In this document: positions 45,023-53,079 of the stretch, piece by piece
Position numbering within the stretch: position 1 is the first letter of the stretch
Layout: each line of letters starts with the position of its first letter
Origin: Lentzea albidocapillata
GTDB lineage: Bacteria > Actinomycetota > Actinomycetes > Mycobacteriales > Pseudonocardiaceae
NCBI RefSeq assembly: GCF_000719115.1
Contig: NZ_JOEA01000016.1
Span: 95,963 to 159,962, forward strand
Length of the DNA: 64,000 nt
Direction of reading: 5' to 3'
Made by a program: the position numbers and the translations under genes
The notes under the pieces: model-generated
The model's database searches: none
The model's input: the letters and a program-made list of their open reading frames with translations, nothing else
Told to the model about the DNA's origin: nothing

Positions 45023-45108
45023 GAAAAATCTTGGGTCAGTCGCGTAATGGGGGAGCGGCCGGCACGTTCCTCCTATGCGCGCGGCTCTGCTTCGGGGTGG
45101 GCCGCGCC

Positions 45109-45141
45109 CCGCACGGCTCGTCCTCCCCCTGAGCCGTGCGG
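45109..45141 (+). terminator. Hairpin between the P450 gene and nadD
   Basis: CCGCACGGCTC at 45109-45119 pairs perfectly with GAGCCGTGCGG at 45131-45141. No T-tract follows, so termination is likely but weakly supported. The rest of the 181-base gap shows only a possible -10 (TACGCT) just before nadD. Confidence 0.5.
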
Positions 45142-45203
45142 TGTGATCAGCACGACCGGCGTTGGGCCATGGGAGCGGCCCGGCGCCGGTCTACGCTGTT
45201 TTG

Positions 45204-45785
45204 ATGCGCATCGGCGTCATGGGTGGCACGTTCGATCCCATCCACCATGGCCACCTCGTGGCTGCCAGCGAGGTACAGGCCAGGTTCGACCTGGACCGCG
45301 TGATCTTCGTGCCGACGGGTCAGCCCTGGCAGAAGGCGTCGCGGGAGGTCTCCGCCGCCGAGGACCGCTATCTGATGACGGTCATCGCCACGGCCTCCAA
45401 CCCCCGGTTCTCGGTCAGCAGGGTGGACATCGACCGTGAGGGCCCCACGTACACCGTGGACACGCTCATGGACCTCAAGAAGCAGTACCCGGACGCCGAC
45501 CTGTTCTTCATCACGGGTGCGGACGCGCTGGAGCAGATCCTGTCGTGGAAGCGCGCGGCGGACGCGTTCGAGCTCGCCCACTTCATCGGTGTCACCCGTC
45601 CGGGCTACGCGCTGAACGACCGCCACCTGCCGCCCGGCTCGGTGTCGCTCGTCGAGGTGCCGGCCATGGCGATTTCTTCGACCGGATGCCGCGCGCGTAC
45701 TGCATCCGGGCAGCCCGTTTGGTACCTGGTCCCCGACGGTGTCGTCCAATACATCGCTAAAACAGGCCTGTACTCCGACTCGTAA
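45204..45785 (+). CDS. nadD: Nicotinate-nucleotide adenylyltransferase
   Basis: 193 residues; adenylates nicotinate mononucleotide in NAD synthesis. [23 protein letters not shown] carries the nucleotidyltransferase GGxFDPxHxGH signature, VPTGQPWQK the substrate loop, and [10 protein letters not shown] the late ISSTxxR motif. ATG at 45204 is favoured by the domain start; there is no ribosome-binding site, and a TACGCT box seven bases upstream suggests a leaderless message. In M. tuberculosis the same order nadD-rsfS-gpgP is found; here a cold-shock gene sits between nadD and rsfS. Confidence 0.95.
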   Translation: MRIGVMGGTFDPIHHGHLVAASEVQARFDLDRVIFVPTGQPWQKASREVSAAEDRYLMTVIATASNPRFSVSRVDIDREGPTYTVDTLMDLKKQYPDADLFFITGADALEQILSWKRAADAFELAHFIGVTRPGYALNDRHLPPGSVSLVEVPAMAISSTGCRARTASGQPVWYLVPDGVVQYIAKTGLYSDS

Positions 45786-45826
45786 CCACGTTCGAGTGGA
45801 TTTTGCGTGCATTGGAGCGCTCGGGG

Positions 45827-45850
45827 AGCAACAATCAGCGGGTTGTTGCT
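45827..45850 (+). promoter_or_regulatory. Hairpin in the cold-shock gene leader
   Basis: AGCAACAA at 45827-45834 pairs with TTGTTGCT at 45843-45850, ending 20 bases before the TTG start of the csp gene. Cold-shock messages often have structured leaders; whether this one matters is unknown. Confidence 0.35.
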
Positions 45851-45870
45851 GGTTCGTGGAAGGCAAGACT

Positions 45871-46074
45871 TTGGCTACAGGCACCGTGAAGTGGTTCAAC
45901 GCCGAAAAGGGCTTCGGCTTCATCGCGCCCGACGACGGCTCGGCCGACGTCTTCGTGCACTACTCGGAGATCCAGTCCAAGGGTTTCCGTTCGCTCGAGG
46001 AGAACCAGAAGGTCGAGTTCGAGGTCGGACAGGGCCAGAAGGGGCCGCAGGCCCAGCAGGTCCGCCCGCTCTAA
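45871..46074 (+). CDS. Cold-shock protein, CspA family
   Basis: 67 residues, one OB-fold cold-shock domain that binds single-stranded RNA and [24 protein letters not shown] contains RNP1 (KGFGFI), and DVFVHYSEI contains RNP2. The start is a TTG at 45871 with GGAAGG upstream: the family always begins three or four residues before GTVKWFN, and no ATG or GTG fits. The in-frame extension upstream to 45739 is not family-like. A perfect terminator follows 17 bases after the stop. Confidence 0.95.
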   Translation: MATGTVKWFNAEKGFGFIAPDDGSADVFVHYSEIQSKGFRSLEENQKVEFEVGQGQKGPQAQQVRPL

Positions 46075-46090
46075 GGCTTCGGCACCGGGG

Positions 46091-46120
46091 AAGGCCACCT
46101 CAGGGCGCTGAGGTGGCCTT
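46091..46120 (+). terminator. Terminator after the cold-shock gene
   Basis: A perfect 13-bp stem: 46091-46103 pairs with 46108-46120 around GGCG, ending in TT. The csp gene is therefore likely monocistronic. Confidence 0.8.
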
Positions 46121-46216
46121 CGTCATGCGTGGGTGTGAAGTACCCGTTGGCGCGCGCCGGTACCCTCAGTAACTCGTGTGGGCGTATCGACGCTCGCCGG
46201 AAGTCAGAGGAGTGAC

Positions 46217-46600
46217 GTGGCAGCCACCGACGAGGCACGACGGCTGGCGCTGGTCGCGGCGAACGCAGCGGCCGACAAGAAGGCGCACGACGTGACGGTG
46301 CTCGACGTCTCCGACCAGCTCGTGATCACCGACGTGTTCGTGATCGCGTCCGCTCACAACGAGCGGCAGGTCGGAGCGATCGTCGACAACATCGAGGAGA
46401 AGCTGCGGGAGGCCGGCACGAAGCCGGTGCGCCGCGAAGGGGCCCGCGAGGGCCGGTGGGTGCTGCTGGACTTCGTGGACGTCGTGGTGCACGTCCAGCA
46501 CACGGAGGAGCGCAGCTTCTACGGCCTGGAGCGGCTGTGGAAGGACTGCCCGCGCATCGAGTTCGAAGCGGACGCACCCGCCGACTCCACGGCTGAATGA
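46217..46600 (+). CDS. rsfS: Ribosome silencing factor RsfS
   Basis: 127 residues. RsfS binds L14 on the 50S subunit and blocks subunit joining in starvation. VTVLDVSDQLVITDVFVIASAHNERQVGAIVDNIEEKL and EGAREGRWVLLDFVDVVVHVQHTEERSFYGLERLW are the conserved blocks. GTG at 46217 follows AGAGGAG. The phosphatase gene begins eight bases after the stop, so rsfS, gpgP-like and the SGNH gene form one operon. Confidence 0.96.
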   Translation: MAATDEARRLALVAANAAADKKAHDVTVLDVSDQLVITDVFVIASAHNERQVGAIVDNIEEKLREAGTKPVRREGAREGRWVLLDFVDVVVHVQHTEERSFYGLERLWKDCPRIEFEADAPADSTAE

Positions 46601-46608
46601 GGTAGCTG

Positions 46609-47214
46609 ATGGCCCTGAGCCGGCTCGTGCTGTGGCGGCACGGTGAGACCGACTACAACGCGACCGGTCGTCTGCAGGGTCATCTGGACTCGGCGCTCAC
46701 CGAGACCGGCTTGAACCAGGCCAGGTTCGCCGTGCCGGTGCTCGCCGGGTTCGAACCGGAGATCGTCGTGGCGTCCGACCTCCAACGCGCGCGCAACACC
46801 GCAGGGGTGTTCACCTCGTCGACGGACATTCCGTTGCGGATCGACGAACGGCTGCGCGAGACCCACCTGGGCAAGTGGCAGGGCCTGAACGTGGCCGAGG
46901 TGGAGCGGGAGTGGCCAGGCGCGGTCACGGTGTGGCGCACCGATCCGACCTTCGTGCCGCCCGACGGCGAGTCGCGCGTCGAGGTGGCCGAGCGGGCCAT
47001 CAAGGTCGTGCACGAGGTGGACTCGGAGTTCTCCGGCACCGTGCTGCTGTGCGCGCACGGTGGCCTGATCAGCGCCCTGACCGGACGGCTGCTCGGCCTG
47101 CCGGTGGAGAACTGGTCGCAGCTCGGTGGCATCTCGAACTGCCACTGGACGGTGTTCACGCGGCGCAACGACCTCTGGCGGCTGACGTCGTACAACGCGG
47201 GCACCACGCGTTGA
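46609..47214 (+). CDS. gpgP: Histidine phosphatase, probable glucosyl-3-phosphoglycerate phosphatase
   Basis: 201 residues of the phosphoglycerate mutase-like fold. LVLWRHGETDYNATGRLQG supplies the phosphorylated histidine (H11) and RHGE motif; LRETHLGKWQGL and LLCAHGGLISAL give the second His. In mycobacteria the gene in the same place (Rv2419c, after rsfS) is GpgP, which removes phosphate from glucosyl-3-phosphoglycerate in the methylglucose lipopolysaccharide pathway. The assignment here rests on fold plus position; a generic phosphatase or phosphoglycerate mutase-like role is the alternative. Its stop overlaps the TTG of the next gene. Confidence 0.9.
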   Translation: MALSRLVLWRHGETDYNATGRLQGHLDSALTETGLNQARFAVPVLAGFEPEIVVASDLQRARNTAGVFTSSTDIPLRIDERLRETHLGKWQGLNVAEVEREWPGAVTVWRTDPTFVPPDGESRVEVAERAIKVVHEVDSEFSGTVLLCAHGGLISALTGRLLGLPVENWSQLGGISNCHWTVFTRRNDLWRLTSYNAGTTR

Positions 47215-47924
47215 GACTGCTCGTCCTCGGGGACTCGCTGTCGTTCTTCGGGCCTTCCGGGCCGCTGCCCGCTGATCATCCACGCCTGTGGCACAACATC
47301 TGTGCCGAGACGCTGGGTGGTTCGGCGGAGCTGGCGGCCGGGTTCGGGTGGACGGCGCGGGACGCCTGGTGGGCGTTGACCGGGGATCCGCGGATCTGGT
47401 CGTTGCTGCCTCGTACGGACGTGCTGGTGTTCGCGGTGGGCAGCATGGACACGCTGCCCTCGCCGTTGCCGACGTATCTGCGCGAGGGGCTGCGTTATGT
47501 GCGGCCGGACTGGCTGCGGCGGTGGGTTCGTGCGCGGTATCAGTTCGTGCAGCCACGGTTGGCGCCTTACACGCGGGCGTCGCTACCTCCTGCGCTGACC
47601 GCGCGCTATCTGCGGGACATGCTGGAGTCCGTTCGCAATCTCCAGTACACGATGCCGGCGGTCGGGATCGTGCCGTCGGTGCATCGCGCGGCTACGTACG
47701 CGTACGCCCATCAGGGGCACGCGGCTGCGGTTGCGGCCGTGCGTGGCTGGGCCGCGGGTGCGGACGTGCCGTTGCTGGACCTGCCTGCCGTGATCGGGGA
47801 GCACGTACGGTCCGGTGCCGGGAACCCGGACGGAATGCACTGGGGCTGGGAGGGCCACGAACTCGTGGGCAACGCGATGGCCGCATTGATCTCGTCCGTG
47901 GCGTTGAGTCCCTCGGAGGAGTGA
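47211..47924 (+). CDS. SGNH-fold acyltransferase/esterase, OctT-like
   Basis: 237 residues. LLVLGDSLSFFG is block I of the SGNH fold with the nucleophile at S9; GNPDGMHWGWEGHELVG gives the block V Asp and His. In M. tuberculosis the gene in this position (Rv2418c) is OctT, which puts octanoate on diglucosylglycerate in the methylglucose lipopolysaccharide pathway. This is the likely role here, from position and fold. The TTG start at 47211 overlaps the phosphatase stop (TTGA) and the coding frame begins directly with the GDSL block. Confidence 0.87.
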   Translation: MRLLVLGDSLSFFGPSGPLPADHPRLWHNICAETLGGSAELAAGFGWTARDAWWALTGDPRIWSLLPRTDVLVFAVGSMDTLPSPLPTYLREGLRYVRPDWLRRWVRARYQFVQPRLAPYTRASLPPALTARYLRDMLESVRNLQYTMPAVGIVPSVHRAATYAYAHQGHAAAVAAVRGWAAGADVPLLDLPAVIGEHVRSGAGNPDGMHWGWEGHELVGNAMAALISSVALSPSEE

Positions 47925-47944
47925 GCCCCGTAGGCTCGTCGCTC

Positions 47945-48838
47945 GTGCGCATCTCCATCGTCACCGACTCCACGGCATACCTGCCCGAGGGGTTCGCGAA
48001 GCGCCATGCGATCACCGTGGTGCCGCTGCACGTCGCGGTGGACGGTGCCGGACGCCTCGACGGCGTCGACTTCGGTCCTTTCGAACTGGCCAGTGCCCTC
48101 GCCGAGCACCGCCGGGTGACCACGTCACGTCCCACGCCGGGCGAGATGGCGGCCGTGTACCGAGAGGCCCTGTCGTCGTCAGACGCGGTCGTGTCCGTGC
48201 ATCTCTCTCGTGAGCTGTCCGGGACGTGGGAGGCCGCGCGGCTGGCTGCGGAGGAGATCGGTCCTTCTCAGATTCGCGTTGTCGACTCGCGGTCGACGGG
48301 CATGGGGCTCGGGTTCTCGGTGTTGCGCGCATGTGCGGCCGTGGCCGCCGGGCGCTCGCACGCCGAGGTCGAGGACGCTACTTCCGCGGCCGCTCACCAG
48401 ACGCGGATGTTCTTCTGCCTGGAGACGCTGGACTACCTGCGCCGAGGCGGGCGGATCGGTACGGCGGCGGCACTGGTGGGGACCGCGCTGGCCGTGAAAC
48501 CGTTGCTGCACATGGACGACGGCCGGATCGTGCCGCTGGAGAAGGTGCGCACGATGAGCCGCGCGGTGGGCCGTCTGGTCGACCTGGCGGCGGCCGCGGC
48601 GGGCGATGGTCCCGTCGGACTGGCCGTGCACCACCTGGCCGCTCCCGAACGCGCCGCCGAACTGGCGACCCGCCTGGACGAACGGCTGCCCGGCTCCACG
48701 GGATGCGTGATCTCGGAGGTCGGCGCGGTGATCGGCGCGCACACGGGCCCAGGCGTGCTGGGCGTCGTGGTGCTGCCGGGAGGACCCGACAGCCTCCCAC
48801 AGACCCCCGACAATTCCCCGTCCTCGATGCGCGAGTGA
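47945..48838 (+). CDS. DegV family fatty acid-binding protein
   Basis: 297 residues. RISIVTDSTAYLPEGFAKRHAITVVPLHV opens the protein, VTTSRPTPGEMAAVYREAL, SVHLSRELSGTWEAA, VVDSRSTGMGLGF and FFCLETLDYLRRGGRIG follow: the standard DegV two-domain fold that holds a fatty acid, in other bacteria delivering it to a fatty acid kinase. GTG at 47945 is used; a GTG at 47921 in frame overlaps the previous stop and is also possible. DegV after the OctT-like gene is also the mycobacterial order. Confidence 0.92.
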   Translation: MRISIVTDSTAYLPEGFAKRHAITVVPLHVAVDGAGRLDGVDFGPFELASALAEHRRVTTSRPTPGEMAAVYREALSSSDAVVSVHLSRELSGTWEAARLAAEEIGPSQIRVVDSRSTGMGLGFSVLRACAAVAAGRSHAEVEDATSAAAHQTRMFFCLETLDYLRRGGRIGTAAALVGTALAVKPLLHMDDGRIVPLEKVRTMSRAVGRLVDLAAAAAGDGPVGLAVHHLAAPERAAELATRLDERLPGSTGCVISEVGAVIGAHTGPGVLGVVVLPGGPDSLPQTPDNSPSSMRE

Positions 48839-48925
48839 TCGCGACCTGTCCACAACCCGCGAGTAATCCACAGCCCCGGAACTCACCCCACCTCCCCACC
48901 CATCCCGCTCCGTAACGTCGCTCGC

Positions 48926-49624
48926 ATGTTCCCCCGCTCCCACCAGGACTCCCTCCCGACCGAACGCCTGGCCGCCCTGGCCGACAAGGTGAGAGCCGAC
49001 CCGACCCTGGTCTACGCACGATCAGAGGACTCGGACGAACACGGCTCGCCCCGCCGCCGCTTCCGCCTGCCACGCCTCCCGCGCCGCGGCCTGCTCGCTC
49101 TCGGCGTGGCCGTGGCGTGCACGGTGATAGGCCTGGGCAGCTGGTGGCAGAGTCCCGCCGCCGAGCCGGCCCCGGACCTGGCCCTGGTGAGCACCACGGT
49201 CCCGGCCCCCGAACTGGTCGTGGACGTGGTCGGCGAGGTGGCCACCCCAGGCCTGATCACAGCACCGTCGGGCGCCCGGGTCGCCGACGCCGTCCGCCTC
49301 GCCGGAGGCATGAAGCCGGGCACGAACCTGTACAACCTGAACCTGGCCCGCAAACTCACCGACGGCGAACAGATAGCGGTGGGCATCCCGCCCCCGCTTC
49401 AGGCAGGCGCGGCACAGGCCGGTGGGGCCCAGCCGAAGCTGAACCTGAACTCCGCCAGCGCGACCGAACTGGACGGCCTCCCCGGCGTGGGCCCGGTGAC
49501 GGCTCAACGCATCGTCGAGCACCGCACCCGCAAGGGCCCGTTCGCGTCGGTGGACCAACTCCGCGACGTGGAGGGCATCGGCGAATCGAAGCTGGCCAAG
49601 CTGGCCGACCTGGTCCACACATGA
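48926..49624 (+). CDS. ComEA-like DNA-binding protein
   Basis: 232 residues. A cytoplasmic Arg-rich segment and one membrane helix (GLLALGVAVACTVIGLGSW, about 55-73) put the rest outside the cell. An SLBB domain (VVDVVGEVATPGLITAPSGARVADAVRLAGGM) comes next, then the paired helix-hairpin-helix DNA-binding unit LNLNSASATELDGLPGVGPVTAQRIVEHR...VDQLRDVEGIGESKLAKL. ComEA binds incoming DNA in transformation. It precedes comEC as in other genomes, but with a 590-base gap. Confidence 0.93.
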   Translation: MFPRSHQDSLPTERLAALADKVRADPTLVYARSEDSDEHGSPRRRFRLPRLPRRGLLALGVAVACTVIGLGSWWQSPAAEPAPDLALVSTTVPAPELVVDVVGEVATPGLITAPSGARVADAVRLAGGMKPGTNLYNLNLARKLTDGEQIAVGIPPPLQAGAAQAGGAQPKLNLNSASATELDGLPGVGPVTAQRIVEHRTRKGPFASVDQLRDVEGIGESKLAKLADLVHT

Positions 49625-49938
49625 CCCTCGTGAACAAGGCCCTGGCCCTCTACCACCGCACCAGGGCCCAGTACCTCCAGCTGACCAGCCCATCCCGCTT
49701 CCCAGCGGACCACAACCACCTCGCGCGCCCGCTGGCCGTCACGTTCCCCCTGCACCGCTCCCCAACTTCGCCCCGCCGCCGGCGCCGCCCGCTGAACACC
49801 GCGCTCCGCCACCTGCTGGCCGCGTCCTTCCCGCCGCGCCCGGCTCCGCTTGTTCCACTCGTTGCTCCGGCCGCCGCTGCTCCGCACGTCGTGCAACGGC
49901 AGTGCCGCATGTGCGCTGCAACCGTGCAGCAGCCCTGA
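49621..49938 (+). CDS. Small hypothetical protein after comEA
   Basis: 105 residues. ATG at 49621 overlaps the comEA stop (ATGA), which supports translation, and the third codon positions are strongly G/C. The product (MTLVNKALALYHRTRAQYLQL...) is basic, proline-rich and has no signal peptide; the C-terminus has a CRMC pair. No family is recognised. An alternative reading is that the region is noncoding and the long frame is a by-product of the high GC content. Confidence 0.35.
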   Translation: MTLVNKALALYHRTRAQYLQLTSPSRFPADHNHLARPLAVTFPLHRSPTSPRRRRRPLNTALRHLLAASFPPRPAPLVPLVAPAAAAPHVVQRQCRMCAATVQQP

Positions 49939-50214
49939 ACCTGCTGCCGTACCAAGGAAAACGAGCCGCGCCTACAGCGTTCTGAGCCGCGGTCTCAGCC
50001 CGGAGCCCACTTTCCGTCACCGATCGGAGTCAGCCATGCCGTCAGTCCGCATCACCCGTCTCCCGCGCATCGACACCGCCTGGCACCACCCCGCTGCCAG
50101 GCACCCCCAAGTGCAGGCGCAGTCCCTCCCGCACCGTCCCCCGAAGCTTCCGCGACCACGGCAGGGCAGCCCCACCCCTGACCCGAGACCTCCCACCGGA
50201 CAGGGGAGGCGCCG
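49625..50214 (+). other. 590-base gap between comEA and comEC
   Basis: comEA and comEC usually abut. Here the gap holds two small plus-strand frames (49621-49938 and 50036-50236) and a 130-residue frame on the minus strand (49504-49896), none with a recognisable domain. No hairpin terminator, tRNA or mobile element is visible. Confidence 0.6.
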
Positions 50215-50236
50215 ATGGCTCGCAAACACCCGGTAG
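50036..50236 (+). CDS. Possible small basic protein overlapping the comEC start
   Basis: 66 residues from ATG 50036, with CGGAG eight bases upstream. The product is very basic and proline-rich (MPSVRITRLPRIDTAWHHPA...), ending 22 bases inside comEC in another frame. Overlap and spacing would allow coupling to comEC, but the composition is also what random high-GC sequence would give. Confidence 0.25.
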   Translation: MPSVRITRLPRIDTAWHHPAARHPQVQAQSLPHRPPKLPRPRQGSPTPDPRPPTGQGRRRWLANTR

Positions 50237-53079
50237 CCCACGACTTCCGCCTGGTCCCGGCAGCCGCGGCAGTCTGGACCACAGCCGTGGCCGGTCTCTT
50301 CCTGAGCTGGCAGGCGGCAGTGTTCACCGGCCTGGCAGCAGGAGCCGTCGGCCTCATGGCGTGGCGAAGAGCCTGGTGGAACAGGACCTGCGCGATAGCC
50401 CTCCTGATCTCCGGTCCGGTCGCCGCGGCCTGGGTGGGCGGCAACGTCCTGCGAGCCGAGTCCCACCCACTCCGCCTGGCCGCCGACGAAGGCCGCAGCA
50501 CCACCCTCACCGTCGAACTCACCACCAGACCGAAGGGAATCCGCGCCGCGGGCTTCGGCGGAACCCAGGCAGGCGTGGAGAACGTCGTGATCAGAGCGAC
50601 GGCGAACGGCGCCCAGTTGGTGCTGCTGGCTCCGGCGGACAAGTGGCGAGATCTGTTGCCAGGTCAGAAGGTCACGGTCAAAGGCACCCTCGCGCCATCC
50701 AGGGGCGGCGACCTGGCGTCGGCGTTGTTGAGGGTGCGCGGTCCGCCGCAGGACCCGCGGCCGGCACCGGTCTGGCAGAGCTGGGCCGACGAACTCCGCG
50801 ACGGCCTGAGACGGGCCAGCAAAGTCCTCGGCGACGAGGAAGCCGGGCTCCTGCCGGCCCTCGTGGTGGGCGACACGGAGCAGATGGTGCCGCGCATCGT
50901 GGAGGAGTTCCGGACCGCCGGCCTCGCCCACCTGCTCGCGGTGAGCGGGGCGAACCTGGCCATCGTCTGCGGGGCGGTCTACCTGCTCACCAGACGCCTC
51001 GGTCCGCGTCCGGCGGCGTTCGCCGCCCTGACGGCGCTGGTCGGGTTCGTCATCCTGGCCGGGCCGGAGCCGAGCGTGCTCAGGGCCGCTGTCATGGGTG
51101 CCGTCGCGTTGCTGGCGTTGGTGCTGGGCCGGCAACGGTCCGCGGTGCCGAGCCTTGCGACGGCGGTGCTCGTCCTGGTGTTGCACGATCCGGCGCTGGG
51201 TGGTGATCCGGGGTTCGCGTTGTCCGTGGTGGCGACGGCGGCGTTGGTGCTCGTCGCGCCGAAGTGGGCGCGGGCACTCAAACGGCGTGGCGTGCCGAAC
51301 GGGCTGGCTGAGGCGATCGTCGTGCCGATGGCCGCGAGCCTGGCCACGGCGCCGGTGGTGGCCGGGCTCTCCGGACAGGTGAGCCTGGTGTCGGTCGTGG
51401 CCAACCTCGTCGCCGGGCCGGTGGTCGCGCCGGCGACCGTGCTGGGCGTGTTGGCGGCGGCCGTCGCGCCGCTCTCGCCTCAGGTGGCAGAGGTGGTCAC
51501 CCATGTCGCCGGACCTGCTGTGAGTTGGCTGATCACGGTCGGGCGGCAGGCGTCGGCCGTGCCCGGCGCGGCGGTCGGCTGGCCGGACGGCTGGGCCGGT
51601 GCGCTCGCGCTGACGGTCGTGACCGCGGTGGTCGTGTTGTTGCTGCGGTTCAAGAAGACACGGACGTTGGTCATCGCGGTGCTCGTCGGCGGGTTCGTGG
51701 TGCTGGTGCCGCTGAGAGTCGTGGCGCCGGTCTGGCCGCCCGACGGGTGGAAGGTCGTCAGCTGCGACGTGGGTCAGGGCGACGCGCTGGTCCTCGCGAC
51801 CGACGACGCCGACACGGCGGTGCTGGTCGACACCGGGCCCGATCCCGGGGCGGTCGACCGGTGTCTGAAGACGCTGGGAATCAAGAGGATTCCGCTGGTG
51901 GTGCTGACGCACCTGCACGCGGACCACGTCGGCGGCCTCGACGCCGTGCTCACCGGGCGTGCGGTCGGGGCGGTGGCGGTCGGGCCGCTCAGGGAGCCCG
52001 CGTGGGCGTGGAGGGAGGTCGGCGGACGGGCGCGCGCTCACGGCGTGCGGGTCGTGGAGCCGAAGGCGGGCGAGCGGTTCGTCCTGCCAGGACTGGAGTT
52101 GGAGGTGATGGGACCGAGGCGGCCGCCGATCGCCGAGGCCGAGAACACCACGGTGAACGACTACTCGCTCGTGATCAGGGCGCACACGAGGGCGGGCCGG
52201 GTGTTGCTCACCGGTGACGTCGAACTGGCCGGCCAGGCGGCGTTGCTGGGGGAGCGGGACCTGAGCGCCGAGGTGCTCAAGGTGCCGCACCACGGTTCGC
52301 GGTACTCGCTGCCCGCGTTCCTGAAGGCCGTGCGGCCTCGGGTGGCGCTGGTGAGCGTCGGCGCGGGCAACAGGTACGGGCACCCGAGCCCGCACGTCAT
52401 CGACGTGTTGCGGGCGGGAGGTGCGTTGGTGTTGCGCACGGACAAGGACGGCGACCTGGCGGTGTTGCCGGGAAACCGAATCGTACGAAGGAGAAGAGAT
52501 GGTCTGGGTCAGGTTGTTCAACGCGCGCTACCCCATTACCGGTGGCACGCCGGGCCTCGCGTGGGCGCTGTGGCAGACGAACTACTCGGCGACGCCGTGG
52601 CCGCACGACGAGCTGAAACCCGATTTCGGTTACTGCATCTGCGAAACGCTCGAAGACGGCACCCGCGCCGTCACGTACAAGGCGACGACCACGCACGTGG
52701 TGCCTCCGACGAAGGCGGCGACACCGGAGGAGGCGTACGACCTCGTCGCGGAGCACGTGTTCGACGACGCGCTGCGGATCGCGCCGGACGTCTGGCACGA
52801 CTACCACTACAACGCGCTCAAGGCGGAAGCCCCGTGGCCGCAACGGATCGTGGCATGGCGAGCGACCGTGGAGGCGGTCGGGCCGCACGTGGTGGACGGC
52901 CTGCAACGCTTCCCGCGCACGGGTTGGCTCAAGACGGACGCGATCTCCCTGTGAGACATCGTCCGCGGCTTCGGTTCGCAACTGCGCTGCCAAGCCCGGA
53001 AGCCCAGCAGACCAGACGTGAAACGGCTCGGAGACGCGAGCGCGTCTCCGAGCCGGAGGAGGTGATTGATCGGCGGTGA
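50215..53079 (+). CDS. comEC: ComEC/Rec2 DNA-uptake channel, with a non-homologous read-through tail
   Basis: The open frame encodes 954 residues, of which about 1-758 are ComEC. These comprise two N-terminal helices, the OB-like DUF4131 region, the competence membrane domain (AGLAHLLAVSGANLAIVCGAVYLL, several helices) and a C-terminal metallo-beta-lactamase-like domain with LTHLHADHVGG (H566, H568, D570, H571), LLTGDVE and KVPHHGSRYSLP. ComEC moves single-stranded DNA across the membrane. The natural end would be near 52,490 (GDLAVLPGNRIVRR). The frame then stays open for 590 bases with an Arg-rich tail that crosses a real gene in another frame (52499-52954) and a terminator, and stops next to thrC. 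ATG at 50215 has AGGGGAGG. Confidence 0.88.
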   Translation: MARKHPVAHDFRLVPAAAAVWTTAVAGLFLSWQAAVFTGLAAGAVGLMAWRRAWWNRTCAIALLISGPVAAAWVGGNVLRAESHPLRLAADEGRSTTLTVELTTRPKGIRAAGFGGTQAGVENVVIRATANGAQLVLLAPADKWRDLLPGQKVTVKGTLAPSRGGDLASALLRVRGPPQDPRPAPVWQSWADELRDGLRRASKVLGDEEAGLLPALVVGDTEQMVPRIVEEFRTAGLAHLLAVSGANLAIVCGAVYLLTRRLGPRPAAFAALTALVGFVILAGPEPSVLRAAVMGAVALLALVLGRQRSAVPSLATAVLVLVLHDPALGGDPGFALSVVATAALVLVAPKWARALKRRGVPNGLAEAIVVPMAASLATAPVVAGLSGQVSLVSVVANLVAGPVVAPATVLGVLAAAVAPLSPQVAEVVTHVAGPAVSWLITVGRQASAVPGAAVGWPDGWAGALALTVVTAVVVLLLRFKKTRTLVIAVLVGGFVVLVPLRVVAPVWPPDGWKVVSCDVGQGDALVLATDDADTAVLVDTGPDPGAVDRCLKTLGIKRIPLVVLTHLHADHVGGLDAVLTGRAVGAVAVGPLREPAWAWREVGGRARAHGVRVVEPKAGERFVLPGLELEVMGPRRPPIAEAENTTVNDYSLVIRAHTRAGRVLLTGDVELAGQAALLGERDLSAEVLKVPHHGSRYSLPAFLKAVRPRVALVSVGAGNRYGHPSPHVIDVLRAGGALVLRTDKDGDLAVLPGNRIVRRRRDGLGQVVQRALPHYRWHAGPRVGAVADELLGDAVAARRAETRFRLLHLRNARRRHPRRHVQGDDHARGASDEGGDTGGGVRPRRGARVRRRAADRAGRLARLPLQRAQGGSPVAATDRGMASDRGGGRAARGGRPATLPAHGLAQDGRDLPVRHRPRLRFATALPSPEAQQTRRETARRRERVSEPEEVIDRR
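52499..52954 (+). CDS. Hypothetical protein nested in the comEC read-through frame
   Basis: 151 residues. ATG at 52499 has a strong GAAGGAGAAG site. The frame has normal amino acid composition (MVWVRLFNARYPITGGTPGLAWALW...) and G/C-rich third positions, unlike the Arg-rich comEC extension that covers the same DNA. It has no signal peptide, one cysteine pair (GYCICE) and many aromatic residues. I recognise no family. It is followed by a perfect hairpin at 53024. I judge this frame to be the coding one here and the comEC tail to be a by-product. Confidence 0.7.
   Translation: MVWVRLFNARYPITGGTPGLAWALWQTNYSATPWPHDELKPDFGYCICETLEDGTRAVTYKATTTHVVPPTKAATPEEAYDLVAEHVFDDALRIAPDVWHDYHYNALKAEAPWPQRIVAWRATVEAVGPHVVDGLQRFPRTGWLKTDAISL
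53024..53055. terminator. Bidirectional terminator between the comEC region and thrC
   Basis: A perfect 15-bp inverted repeat: 53024-53038 pairs with 53041-53055, with only two bases between the arms (the inner pairs must open to form the loop). It lies between converging genes and inside the read-through tail of the comEC frame. Confidence 0.75.

Noticed and set aside
49504..49896. 130-residue minus-strand frame in the comEA-comEC gap
   Set aside because: Overlaps comEA, has no ribosome-binding site and shadow-like Arg/Ala/Gly composition.
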